Assembly (NCBI GenBank): GCA_003533545.1
Contig: DQEK01000025.1
Span: forward strand, 1-5,584
Origin: Acidobacteriota bacterium
GTDB taxonomy: Bacteria; Acidobacteriota; Vicinamibacteria; Vicinamibacterales; UBA8438
Direction: 5' to 3'
DNA length: 5,584 nt
The translations under genes and the position numbers were made by a program. The notes beneath the pieces were generated by a model. It did no database searches. It saw only the letters and a list, made by a program, of their open reading frames with translations, and was not told where the DNA came from. Positions 1 to 5,584 of the stretch are shown one piece after another; positions within the stretch are counted from its first letter, which is position 1, and each line of letters begins with the position of its first letter.

Positions 1-1857
1 GCCGGTGGGCAGCCGAGCATGCCTCCGTTGGTTCGGGCGGTCAGAAGCCAGGATATGGATACGGTGCGCTCCCTCCTAGCTCAGGGCGTCGAGGTCAATG
101 AACGACAGGCGGACGGGTCGACCGCGCTGCACTGGGCGGTGCACTGGGAGGACCAGGAAACTGTCGACCTGCTACTCACAGCGGGCGCCGACCCGACCGC
201 CGCTAACGACCTGACGATGACACCACTGGTCATGGCCGCCACGAACGGAAACGGGGCCATCGTTCGCCGCCTCCTGGCCGCCGACGCCGATGCCGACACC
301 GCACGGACCAGCGGTGAAACTGCGCTGATGCTTGCCGCGCGCGCCGGAAGCCTAGAGGCGGTGACGGCCCTGCTCGCCGCGGGCGCGAACGTCAATACCA
401 CCGAAACGACACGCGGCCAGTCGGCGCTGATGTGGGCGGCGGCCGGCGCGCACCCGGACATTGTGGCCGCACTCCTCGAGAATGGTGCGAATGTTGAGGC
501 CCGCTCACGGACTAGCTCGCGCGTGTTCAACATGGGCGGAAGTCGATCAGCAGGGTCTGCCTCGGGCGGTATCACCCTCAGGGAGGTTCCTCAGGGAGGA
601 AGCACGCCGCTGTTATTTGCGGCACGATCCGGAGATGTGGAGTCGGCTCGACTACTGATCGCCGCTGGAGCCGACGTGCATGACACGATGGCCGACGGCA
701 ACACCGCACTCGTCATTGCAGCCCACAGCGGACATGGCTCGGTGGCTGGTCTGCTACTTGAGCAGGGGGCAGATCCCAACGCGGACCCACTGGGCTACAC
801 CGCACTACATGCGGCGGTGCTCCGCGGCACCTTGCGGGACCGCAACGTCGCCAGCGTGGACCCTGGGGCGGGAATCCCGCTGGTCGAAGCCCTCCTCGCC
901 CATGGCGCAGACCCCAACGCGCAGTTCGCAAGCGGCAGCCCGGTACGCCGTTGGAGCCATGACTTTGCGCTCATGGAACGTTGGGTGGGCGCCACGCCGT
1001 ATTGGCTGGCCGCGAAGTTCCTTGAGATCGAAATGATGCGCGTGTTGGTAATCGCTGGAGCGGACCCGAGACTCCCTAGCCGAGACGGCACGACCCCGCT
1101 GATGGCAGCCGCTGGGCTTGGGTACAGTCGTGGCGGCGGCAGCGCGTTCATCAAGGACCGCCGGGATTTCTCCTCCTACAACCCCATCGCGTCCGCCGCC
1201 AGCGGCTCACAGATCCCTATCGAAGAGGAGCGCCTCGCACTGGTGGCGATCACCACCGCGCTTGAACTCGGGGCAGATGTGCACGCAACTGACAACGCGG
1301 GGAACACGGCTCTCCATGCTGCCGCGTCGCACGGCATGGACACGCTCGTTCAGGCTCTAGTCGACCATGGGGCGGATATTCGCGCCGCCAATCGCCGCGG
1401 GCAGACCCCAATGGCGCTGGCGGTGTACTCGGACGGGATTGGAGGCGACCGAGAGGCCCGTGAGAGCACTACGTCGCTACTTCGCGAACTCGAAACCAGA
1501 ACACACCCGCTCACCGCGCACCGCCACCTCGACGTTGAAAGCCTTCAGAACCCGGTGTTCGCTACGCCCGCATCAGTTGCAGCCGGCGCCGGCGTCTACG
1601 AGAGTCATTGCGCTGTCTGCCATGGTCCGTCCGGTCTCGGCGATGGACGTCTTGCCGCTGCCACGGCGGCCTATGGTCAACGGCCACCCAACTTATCCGA
1701 CGCCATTTGGCAGCACGGTGGCAGTGATGGCGAGATCTTCGCCGCCATCCGCGACGGCTTCACCGACGGCCAACAAGTTTTGATGGACGGATTCGGGGAC
1801 CGGATCACCGACGAAGAAACCTGGCACGTCGTGAACTACCTGAAGCAACTGCGCTAG
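1..1857 (+). CDS. Ankyrin-repeat protein with C-terminal cytochrome c domain (5' partial)
   Basis: This is probably an exported protein-binding scaffold fused to a one-haem electron carrier; partner and reaction are unknown. Residues are counted from the ATG at 19. Residues 3-490 hold about 12 ankyrin repeats with the usual T-A/P-L-x-x-A-A, L-L-x-x-G-A-D-x-N signatures (clear ones at 35-66, 101-133, 135-162, 196-228, 229-260, 430-461). They are interrupted by non-repeat inserts near 163-195, 270-287, 301-324 and 369-405. Residues about 519-612 form a class I cytochrome c: C531-x-x-C534-H535 for covalent haem, then PPNL (557-560) and M589 as likely distal ligand in an M-x-G-F-G-D stretch, ending in a typical helix. 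Haem attachment occurs outside the cytoplasm, so a signal peptide is expected. None is visible, codons 1-18 are open in frame, and the ATG at 19 lacks a Shine-Dalgarno, so the real start is probably left of the window. It converges with the DUF1552/DUF1592 operon. Confidence 0.93.
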   Translation, partial: AGGQPSMPPLVRAVRSQDMDTVRSLLAQGVEVNERQADGSTALHWAVHWEDQETVDLLLTAGADPTAANDLTMTPLVMAATNGNGAIVRRLLAADADADTARTSGETALMLAARAGSLEAVTALLAAGANVNTTETTRGQSALMWAAAGAHPDIVAALLENGANVEARSRTSSRVFNMGGSRSAGSASGGITLREVPQGGSTPLLFAARSGDVESARLLIAAGADVHDTMADGNTALVIAAHSGHGSVAGLLLEQGADPNADPLGYTALHAAVLRGTLRDRNVASVDPGAGIPLVEALLAHGADPNAQFASGSPVRRWSHDFALMERWVGATPYWLAAKFLEIEMMRVLVIAGADPRLPSRDGTTPLMAAAGLGYSRGGGSAFIKDRRDFSSYNPIASAASGSQIPIEEERLALVAITTALELGADVHATDNAGNTALHAAASHGMDTLVQALVDHGADIRAANRRGQTPMALAVYSDGIGGDREARESTTSLLRELETRTHPLTAHRHLDVESLQNPVFATPASVAAGAGVYESHCAVCHGPSGLGDGRLAAATAAYGQRPPNLSDAIWQHGGSDGEIFAAIRDGFTDGQQVLMDGFGDRITDEETWHVVNYLKQLR

Positions 1858-1887
1858 GGCCCGAAGCCAGACATTCGACTTCGCCAG

Positions 1888-2034
1888 CTACGGCAGAACG
1901 ACCGCGATCAAACCAAGGCTGAGCATGCACCCCACTCGACCTCGAGTGGAGGGACCCGTCCGACGCACCAAGAGCGCCGTGGATCTTGGACGCACGGACA
2001 TCACCCACCCAAGGACCGCGGCGCCCAAACTCAG
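1888..2034 (-). CDS. Candidate small two-segment membrane protein, 48 aa (weak)
   Basis: I do not recognise this short frame. It lies directly downstream of the DUF1552 gene, in the same frame, after its TAG. A GGAGGGGG (2040-2047) overlaps that stop, and GGAGG sits 8 nt before a CTG codon at 2034, used here as tentative start. Alternatives are TTG at 2028, GTG at 2004 or ATG at 2001. From CTG, residues 2-14 (SLGAAVLGWVMSV) and 36-48 (CMLSLGLIAVVLP) are hydrophobic. They are separated by an Arg-rich linker (RPR, VRR, RGR), as in a small membrane hairpin with a cytoplasmic positive loop. Against it are the non-ATG start, the short hydrophobic stretches, and the chance of such frames in GC-rich spacers. 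It could equally be untranslated 3' sequence or a decayed gene. Confidence 0.25.
   Translation of the reverse strand: MSLGAAVLGWVMSVRPRSTALLVRRTGPSTRGRVGCMLSLGLIAVVLP
1932..1949. terminator. Inverted repeat between convergent genes, possible bidirectional terminator
   Basis: CCACTCGA and TCGAGTGG form an 8-bp perfect inverted repeat separated by two bases; as RNA it would fold as a 7-bp stem with an ACCT loop. It lies between the stops of the two convergent genes, where a shared terminator would be expected. No U-tract follows on either strand, so it is not a canonical intrinsic terminator. It may be a 3'-end stabilising hairpin or chance. It also lies inside the candidate small minus-strand frame. 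Confidence 0.25.
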
Positions 2035-2046
2035 CGCGGCCCCCTC

Positions 2047-3402
2047 CTACACGTCAGATAAATAGCCGAGTGGGCCGGTGCTGTCGCCGAATTGCTCCAT
2101 GGGAAGCCCCAGTTTATCGAGCACGCTCACGTGGAGGTTAGCAAGCGGTGTCTCGCTCGGATACCGCAAATGCCGACCGCCCTTCAGATGCCCCGAGCTG
2201 CCCCCGGCCAACAAAATCGGTAGGTCGAGGTGGAAGTGCAGGTTCCCGTCGCTAATGCCCGAACCATAGACGAAGAGCGCGTGGTCCAGCAACGAGCCAT
2301 CACCGTCCGGCGTTGCACGCAGCTTCTCCAGAAAATAGCCAAACTGGGCGATATGGTGCGTGTTGATCTTTGCCAGCATGGCCAAATTGTTCGGATCGTT
2401 CTGGTGGTGCGAATAACCGTGATGCCCCCCGGGCACTCCGATCTCCGGAAATGAACGTCCGCTAACCTCCTTACCAAACATGAACGTGCTGACTCGGGTC
2501 AGATCGGTTTGATACGCGAGCGCCAGCAGATCGAACATTAGACGCGCATGTGCCTCGAAGGTGCCCGGGATACCGACTGGCTGCTCAACAACCGGCACCT
2601 CTCGGTCGCTCTGTTCTTCCGCCCGCTGGATCCTGCGTTCCACGTCCCGGACCGCGTCCAGGTACTGCGCTAACTTAAGACGGTCGCCCGCTCCAAGACG
2701 CCGCTCCAGCACGTTGGTCTCAGCAGTCACGAAATCCAAGATGCTTCGATCTTGACGCAACCGCGCAAGCCGCGCCGCTGTGTCTGTGCTGTCGGCGGCA
2801 CCGAACAGCCGCTCAAACACGGCGCGTGGATTGTTCTCCATCGGCAGTGGAGTCGTGGGATTTCGCCACGCGATCGTGTTGGCATAGGCGCAGCTATAAC
2901 CTTGGTCGCACGCTCCCAGCACCTCCACCGAGTCAACCGCCAACTCGAGAGAGGCCAACTGGGTTTCCTTGCCCAGCTCCAGCGCCGCGATCTGGTCCAT
3001 CGACACGCCCGCGCGGATATCGGGCCCTTCGGTTTTCTTGGCGTGCACGCCGGTCAGCCAGGTGGCCGCCGCTCTGGCATGATCGCCCACCCCTTCACCC
3101 TCCAGCGGTATCGCCGGCTTGTCGGCCAGTCCACTGAGCACGCAGACCCGGTCTCGAACCGACTCAAGCGGCTTCAGAATCGGTGAGAGCTCAAGCGCCG
3201 TTCCTTCAGCAGGCGGTATCCACGCTCGCATCTCGACCCCGTTCGGAACGTAGATAGCGCCAAGGCGCTTGACCGGCTGTGCCGCAGTCGCACGCAACGC
3301 CGAGAGCGCCGGTACCATGCCGTCCAGCAACGGCAGAGCCAAGGTCGCTCCAATACCGCGTAACATCGTTCGACGAGGGAGATACCGTTTTGTGATGATC
3401 AT
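2047..3402 (-). CDS. DUF1552 (HXXSHH family) Tat-exported protein
   Basis: This is a complete 451-residue protein of the HXXSHH/DUF1552 family, whose biochemical role is not established. The N-terminus has a twin-arginine motif, P9-R10-R11-T-M-L-R15, followed by a hydrophobic stretch to about residue 36 and an Ala-rich cleavage region near 38-41. It should therefore be folded, possibly with a metal bound, before Tat export to the periplasm. The family signature H328-G-Y-S331-H332-H333 is intact (2404-2421). Other family-like points are G106-D-H108-x-R110, the Cys pair C165/C171 in G-A-C-D-Q-G-Y-S-C, a charged helical region at 208-268, and S-D-G-N-L-H-F-H around 384-391, recalling alkaline-phosphatase/sulfatase-like folds (inference). 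It ends in D-S-T-G-P-L as relatives do. The ATG at 3402 is supported by GGAGG 4 nt upstream and by the typical MIITK...RRT start. It overlaps the upstream DUF1592 gene by 4 nt, indicating co-translation. No truncation or frameshift is seen. Confidence 0.95.
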   Translation of the reverse strand: MIITKRYLPRRTMLRGIGATLALPLLDGMVPALSALRATAAQPVKRLGAIYVPNGVEMRAWIPPAEGTALELSPILKPLESVRDRVCVLSGLADKPAIPLEGEGVGDHARAAATWLTGVHAKKTEGPDIRAGVSMDQIAALELGKETQLASLELAVDSVEVLGACDQGYSCAYANTIAWRNPTTPLPMENNPRAVFERLFGAADSTDTAARLARLRQDRSILDFVTAETNVLERRLGAGDRLKLAQYLDAVRDVERRIQRAEEQSDREVPVVEQPVGIPGTFEAHARLMFDLLALAYQTDLTRVSTFMFGKEVSGRSFPEIGVPGGHHGYSHHQNDPNNLAMLAKINTHHIAQFGYFLEKLRATPDGDGSLLDHALFVYGSGISDGNLHFHLDLPILLAGGSSGHLKGGRHLRYPSETPLANLHVSVLDKLGLPMEQFGDSTGPLGYLSDV

Positions 3403-5584
3403 GGATCCTCCACACTACCCAAGGGTGCATCATCGGCGCGGCGCATCTGGAACGGCACGCTCTCGACGATACCTAGGATCAGTGACGACCAGCGGTGTGC
3501 CTCAGGCTCAGCGTCGCGTACGATCTGTCGCACCACCGGTGCATCATAGAACTCAAGGCCGCGACCAAGGGCATAGGTCAAGAGCTTCTCGGTCACCGTG
3601 CGGGTGAACTCGCCGGCCCAAGGCTCGGTGAGCAACGCCGCGCGAAACGCCGCTGGACTGTCAAACGCCGCCCCGTCCGGGAGGGTTCCAGTGGCGTCGA
3701 TCAGGTTATCTGTACCACCATCAGTTGCGCGCCACCGGCCGACCGCATCGAAATTTTCAAGTGCGAATCCGAGGGGATCGATCCGCGCGTGGCAGCTCGC
3801 GCAAACGGGGTTTGCCCGATGCTGGGCCATACGCTCGCGCATACCAGCAGTCTGCTCCCGATCCGGAGATTCTTCAAGACCCGGTACGTCCGGTGGAGGC
3901 GGCGGTGGCGGTGCACCGAGCAGGTTCTCCAAAAGCCACTTTCCCCGCAAAACCGGTGAGGTGCGGTGCGGATACGAAGTCACCGTCAACAGACTCCCTT
4001 GACCGAGCAGACCCGCCCGTCGATCGTCTGGCCAAGTCACGCGACGAAAGTGATTGCCATACACGTTCGGAATCCCGTAATGGCGTGCCAACCGTTCGTT
4101 CACGAACGTGTAGTTTGCGCTGAGTAGATCACGCACGCTGCGGTCACCGCGGAGCTGGTCGTCAAAAAACATCTCCGTCTCGCGGCGGAACGCCGTGCGG
4201 AGATTATCGTCGAATTCCGGGAATTGTGTGGCGTCCGGCGCCACCGACTGCAAGTTGCGCAGATAGAGCCACTGGCCGGTAAAATTCTTGACCAGCGCAC
4301 CCGATCGCACATCGCTCAGCATACGCCGCACCTGCCGTTCCAGCACCACTGGATCTGAAAGGCGTTCATTGACTGCCAAGTCAAGGAGTTCCGCATCGGG
4401 AATGCTGCTCCAGAGGAAAAAAGACAGTCGCGAGGCCAAGTCGAGGTCACTGATGCGGTAGGGACTGCTTGGGGTCACGGTCGCTGGTTGTTCCTCAATC
4501 CGAAACAGGAACTTCGGCGAGACCAAGATCGCTTCAATGACCCAACGGATCCCGTCTTCGAATTCACCGGTGCGGCGACCGGCATCGTAAGTGGCCAACA
4601 GAGAGTCAACATCCTCGTCCGTGGCAGGACGGCGATACGCACGTGTGGCAAGCGCCGTCACGATCTGCCGAGCACACCGCCGCGCGTCGGTCCCCCCCGT
4701 GGCAGACGGATAACAGACGAAGATTCGCCCGCGCGCTGGTGTGTCCGCCGGCACCAAGCCATCGTAGGGTCCCAAGATCTCAATCTGGTCCACCGCCGGA
4801 TCGTTCGGGTATAACGTGTACGCGAAGCTCGTGATGGGCGGTCGCGATGGCCGCGCGTCAACGGGCAGCGACTGGCCGATATTTCCGACGAACGACACTC
4901 CTACTAGCCGCGTTCCGGACAGCACCGGCAACCGGACTTCGAGCGGCGGTCGGTCACCTAAAGCAAACGTTGCCACCAGTTTCCGGTCCACTCGGATTTC
5001 GAGTTGATGTGGCGCACGGGCCCGGCCTCGTAGGTTAACTTTCAGCAGATACTCGCCATCCAATGGAAAGTGATGCCGGACAGCGAGGCCACCACGGGAA
5101 CCGAACGGCAGGTTGTCGCTGACACGGCCATCCTGCGCCAGTAGGGGCGAAGTTTTGTAGATGGCGGTGGTAGGCCGTAACGTCGGGTCACCAACGGCCT
5201 GACGACTGATCTTCGCCGCCGCCAATAGATAACGTTCGAGCAACCCTGGAGACAGCGACAACACATCGCCAATGTTGTCGAACCCGTAGCCAGATTCGTC
5301 AGCCGGCAGCAATTCTCGGCCATCGACCTCGAGCCCAAGCAAATCACGAACCGAGTTCGCATACTCGGCGCGATTTAAACGATGGGCAACTGGCCGTCCC
5401 GGGTCTGGGCTGGCCAACGCAGCCTGATCAAGCGCCGTCTCAAAATACGAAACCAACGCGGTGTAAGTCGCCGCATCAGGCCGCGGTCGTGGCGGAGGCG
5501 GCATCATCCCGGTCCGAAGCTTCCCCGCAACCTTCTCCCACAGCGCCGGGTCACGACTCACCTCGCCAGGTTCGGCGTCATCCA
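3399..5584 (-). CDS. DUF1592/DUF1588 family haem protein (PSD-type), 5' partial
   Basis: This is a large multi-domain extracytoplasmic protein of the planctomycete-type cytochrome/PSD families; its reaction is unknown. Residues are counted from the GTG at 5561. The order is: W8-E-K...MMPP (family linker after a cytochrome c-like region), DUF1587 at about 58-123 (HRLNRAEY, RDLLG), a beta-rich domain at about 135-270, DUF1595 at about 293-355 (AYRRP), DUF1592 at about 368-497 (FFLWSSIPD, ETEMFF, TFVNERLARHYGI), DUF1588 at about 514-645 and DUF1585 at about 651-708. DUF1588 carries TSPVLRGKW, a seven-proline run at 551-557 and a haem-attachment motif C587-A-S-C590-H591 (3789-3803), followed by IDPLGFALENFDAVG. 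The frame stays open from 5561 to the edge (DDAEPGE), and 5561 is internal to a conserved stretch, so the start, signal peptide and any N-terminal CxxCH lie to the right. Its TGA overlaps the DUF1552 ATG. All visible domains look intact. Confidence 0.95.
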   Translation of the reverse strand, partial: DDAEPGEVSRDPALWEKVAGKLRTGMMPPPPRPRPDAATYTALVSYFETALDQAALASPDPGRPVAHRLNRAEYANSVRDLLGLEVDGRELLPADESGYGFDNIGDVLSLSPGLLERYLLAAAKISRQAVGDPTLRPTTAIYKTSPLLAQDGRVSDNLPFGSRGGLAVRHHFPLDGEYLLKVNLRGRARAPHQLEIRVDRKLVATFALGDRPPLEVRLPVLSGTRLVGVSFVGNIGQSLPVDARPSRPPITSFAYTLYPNDPAVDQIEILGPYDGLVPADTPARGRIFVCYPSATGGTDARRCARQIVTALATRAYRRPATDEDVDSLLATYDAGRRTGEFEDGIRWVIEAILVSPKFLFRIEEQPATVTPSSPYRISDLDLASRLSFFLWSSIPDAELLDLAVNERLSDPVVLERQVRRMLSDVRSGALVKNFTGQWLYLRNLQSVAPDATQFPEFDDNLRTAFRRETEMFFDDQLRGDRSVRDLLSANYTFVNERLARHYGIPNVYGNHFRRVTWPDDRRAGLLGQGSLLTVTSYPHRTSPVLRGKWLLENLLGAPPPPPPPDVPGLEESPDREQTAGMRERMAQHRANPVCASCHARIDPLGFALENFDAVGRWRATDGGTDNLIDATGTLPDGAAFDSPAAFRAALLTEPWAGEFTRTVTEKLLTYALGRGLEFYDAPVVRQIVRDAEPEAHRWSSLILGIVESVPFQMRRADDAPLGSVEDP
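3407..3411 (-). promoter_or_regulatory. Shine-Dalgarno for the DUF1552 gene, inside the DUF1592 gene
   Basis: GGAGG on the minus strand lies 4 nt before the ATG at 3402, within the last codons of the DUF1592 gene. Together with the ATGA stop/start overlap (3399-3402), it indicates that DUF1552 translation is coupled to, or reinitiates after, DUF1592 translation. The spacing is slightly short, which fits a coupled start. The motif is seen directly; coupling is inferred. Confidence 0.7.

Noticed and set aside
19..21. ATG at 19 as the true start of the ankyrin-cytochrome gene
   Set aside because: There is no Shine-Dalgarno in the 18 bases before it, the frame is open to the edge, and a protein with a C-terminal CxxCH needs an export signal that this start would lack.
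81..575. 164-codon open frame on the minus strand under the ankyrin gene
   Set aside because: It mirrors the codon periodicity of the GC-rich ankyrin gene, has Ser/Ala/Arg-rich composition and no recognisable motif, and overlaps a convincing gene entirely.
1862..1883. CGAAG...CTTCG inverted repeat just after the ankyrin gene stop as a terminator
   Set aside because: It has only a 5-bp stem with a 12-base loop and no T-run after it.
2047..2049. TAG of the DUF1552 gene as a broken or recoded stop
   Set aside because: The protein already ends just after the family's usual D-S-T-G-P-L tail at normal length, so this is most simply the genuine stop. Readthrough is kept only as an alternative for the downstream frame.
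2752..3186. 144-codon plus-strand open frame opposite the DUF1552 gene
   Set aside because: It is fully antisense to conserved coding sequence, and its translation shows no family motif.
3394..3408. Palindromic ATGATCAT and GGATCC around the DUF1552 start as an operator
   Set aside because: The bases are explained by the ATG-ATC-ATC codons and the end of the upstream gene; they are short and lie inside an operon, where an operator is unlikely.
3495..4002. Overlapping plus-strand open frames of 154 and 134 codons opposite the DUF1592 gene
   Set aside because: They run opposite strongly conserved DUF1588/DUF1585 sequence, their translations are low-complexity and Arg/Pro-rich, and no domain is visible.
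5559..5561. GTG at 5561 as the true start of the DUF1592 gene
   Set aside because: The frame continues to the window edge, and the codon lies just before the WEKV...MMPP stretch, which is internal in relatives.

Overview
The window is a GC-rich, gene-dense bacterial fragment. It holds two outer genes that are each cut at their 5' end by a window edge, one complete gene between them, and one short convergent intergenic gap. Nothing in it is an RNA gene, CRISPR array, insertion sequence or phage gene. The families present are an ankyrin-repeat/cytochrome c fusion, an HXXSHH-type DUF1552 protein and a DUF1587/1595/1592/1588/1585 haem protein. They are typical of Acidobacteriota, Planctomycetota, Verrucomicrobiota, Gemmatimonadota, myxobacteria and some marine Gammaproteobacteria, often known from metagenome assemblies. 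An acidobacterium-like organism is my best guess, but family content alone does not settle the phylum.

Layout. Positions 1-1857 (+) encode a protein of about a dozen degenerate ankyrin repeats followed by a C-terminal class I cytochrome c domain with one CxxCH. The frame is open to the left edge, so the true start and expected signal peptide lie outside. Positions 1858-2046 are the gap between convergent genes. It holds an inverted repeat without a T-tract and, on the minus strand, a candidate 48-codon reading frame with two hydrophobic segments. Positions 2047-3402 (-) encode a complete 451-residue Tat-exported DUF1552 protein. Positions 3399-5584 (-) encode most of a large DUF1592-family protein with one visible CxxCH. 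Its N-terminus, where relatives often carry another cytochrome c-like haem site, is off the right edge.

The two minus-strand genes form an operon: the stop of the DUF1592 gene overlaps the start of the DUF1552 gene in an ATGA, with a GGAGG just upstream. All three sure products should act outside the cytoplasm: two carry haem-attachment motifs that require periplasmic maturation, and one carries a twin-arginine signal. The simplest reading is an uncharacterised extracytoplasmic redox module: a haem protein (DUF1592) paired with a putative metal-dependent Tat substrate (DUF1552), next to an ankyrin scaffold bearing its own cytochrome. The substrate and reaction are unknown.
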